The translations under genes were made by a program, and so were the position numbers. Below are positions 13,129 through 13,376 of a DNA stretch of 13,376 bases, in pieces. How positions within the stretch are numbered: position 1 is the stretch's first letter; each line of letters opens with the position of its first letter. The stretch spans positions 1 through 13,376 of the forward strand of contig CAZCAC010000186.1 of assembly GCA_964496575.1 (NCBI GenBank), given 5' to 3'. The stretch is from CAZCAC01 sp964496575. GTDB taxonomy: Bacteria; Planctomycetota; UBA1135; GCA-002686595. Below the pieces are notes generated by a model. The model did not search any database, was not told the DNA's origin, and saw only the letters and a list, made by a program, of their open reading frames with translations.

Positions 13129-13154
13129 GAGGCTCGATCCCGGCGGGCTGCCTC
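13129..13154. terminator. Weak hairpin between convergent genes
   Basis: GAGGC (13129-13133) pairs with GCCTC (13150-13154), and CCC/GGG can pair inside the loop (13139-13147). It sits in the 46-bp gap between the converging stops at 13108 and 13155, where a shared terminator is expected. Short stem and no U-tract keep this tentative. Confidence 0.3.
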
Positions 13155-13376
13155 TCAGGGAAGGAACTGGATGACGATCGAGTTGCTCGCGTTGCGGGTG
13201 CCGGCGGGCTGGTCGCGATAGAGGAGCTGGAAGGCGACAGTGTCGCCGATGGCGATCGCGGTCGGGCCGGAATGGAACGGAGCTTGCCAGATGTCGATCG
13301 GGAACAGGGCCGAGCCGGTGGCGTCGGTCGCCACCGAGGCGGCGACGTGCGGCGCGCCCGCGACGCACAGGGTCCC
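13155..13376 (-). CDS. Partial gene: C-terminal end of a third shared-module protein
   Basis: The minus strand is open from the right edge to a TGA at 13155-13157, giving the last 73 residues of a protein whose start is outside the window. It begins GTLCVAGAPHVAAS, which aligns with GVRCVAGRIVRL of the 8064 gene product, and continues GPTAIAIGDTVAFQLLYRDQ and ends SNSIVIQFLP, matching GGIAVAVGETRYYQLWYRDE and VEVTW in that protein. The codon frame and conserved order Cys, IGDT, Q-hydrophobic-YRD, terminal strand show it is the same C-terminal module. The conserved NS and CPCGN part of the module must lie to the right of the window. It converges on the FG-GAP gene. What its N-terminal domain is cannot be seen. 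Confidence 0.85.
   Translation of the reverse strand, partial: GTLCVAGAPHVAASVATDATGSALFPIDIWQAPFHSGPTAIAIGDTVAFQLLYRDQPAGTRNASNSIVIQFLP

Overview
The window is about 13.4 kb of high-GC DNA, roughly 65-68% by eye outside one segment. It is packed with exported proteins: two formylglycine-type sulfatases, a DUF1080 (3-keto-disaccharide hydrolase-like) protein, a secreted bleomycin-hydrolase-type cysteine peptidase, two or three lipoproteins, a seven-repeat FG-GAP_2 beta-propeller protein, and three copies of one Cys-containing C-terminal module. That mix, and the scarcity of clear Shine-Dalgarno sites, suggests a member of the Planctomycetota. This is an inference from gene content; no rRNA or marker gene is present to prove it.

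Layout. 1-79 holds a decayed 21-22 bp tandem repeat. 80-1009 (minus) holds the DUF1080 gene and a possible 39-aa secreted peptide. 1191-1568 (plus) is a small unrecognised protein preceded by a 10-bp perfect hairpin. 1573-2739 (minus) is the cysteine peptidase. 3011-4971 (minus) is a two-gene unit, a secreted Cys-rich protein followed by a thioredoxin-fold lipoprotein with TPR-like helices. It has lower GC, a good promoter and a clear ribosome binding site, unlike its surroundings. 4972-5456 is non-coding and contains a 71-nt segment that folds as a three-way junction on the minus strand. 5457-6407 (minus) is a PflX-type radical SAM protein, and 6507-7916 (minus) is sulfatase 1. 8064-9104 (plus) is a secreted protein with the shared C-terminal module. 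A 45-nt hairpin separates it from sulfatase 2 (9210-10655, plus). Then come a small beta-rich lipoprotein (10765-11361) and the FG-GAP propeller protein (11456-13108), which also ends in the shared module. The window closes with the C-terminal end of a third module-bearing protein on the minus strand (13155-13376, partial).

How the genes might work together. The sulfatases, the DUF1080 protein and the peptidase would suit degradation of sulfated polysaccharide or glycoprotein outside the cytoplasm. The shared C-terminal module on unrelated N-terminal domains looks like a surface-retention or sorting tail. The Cys-rich protein and its adjacent thioredoxin-like lipoprotein look like a substrate/oxidoreductase pair. 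No mobile element, CRISPR array, tRNA or rRNA was found.
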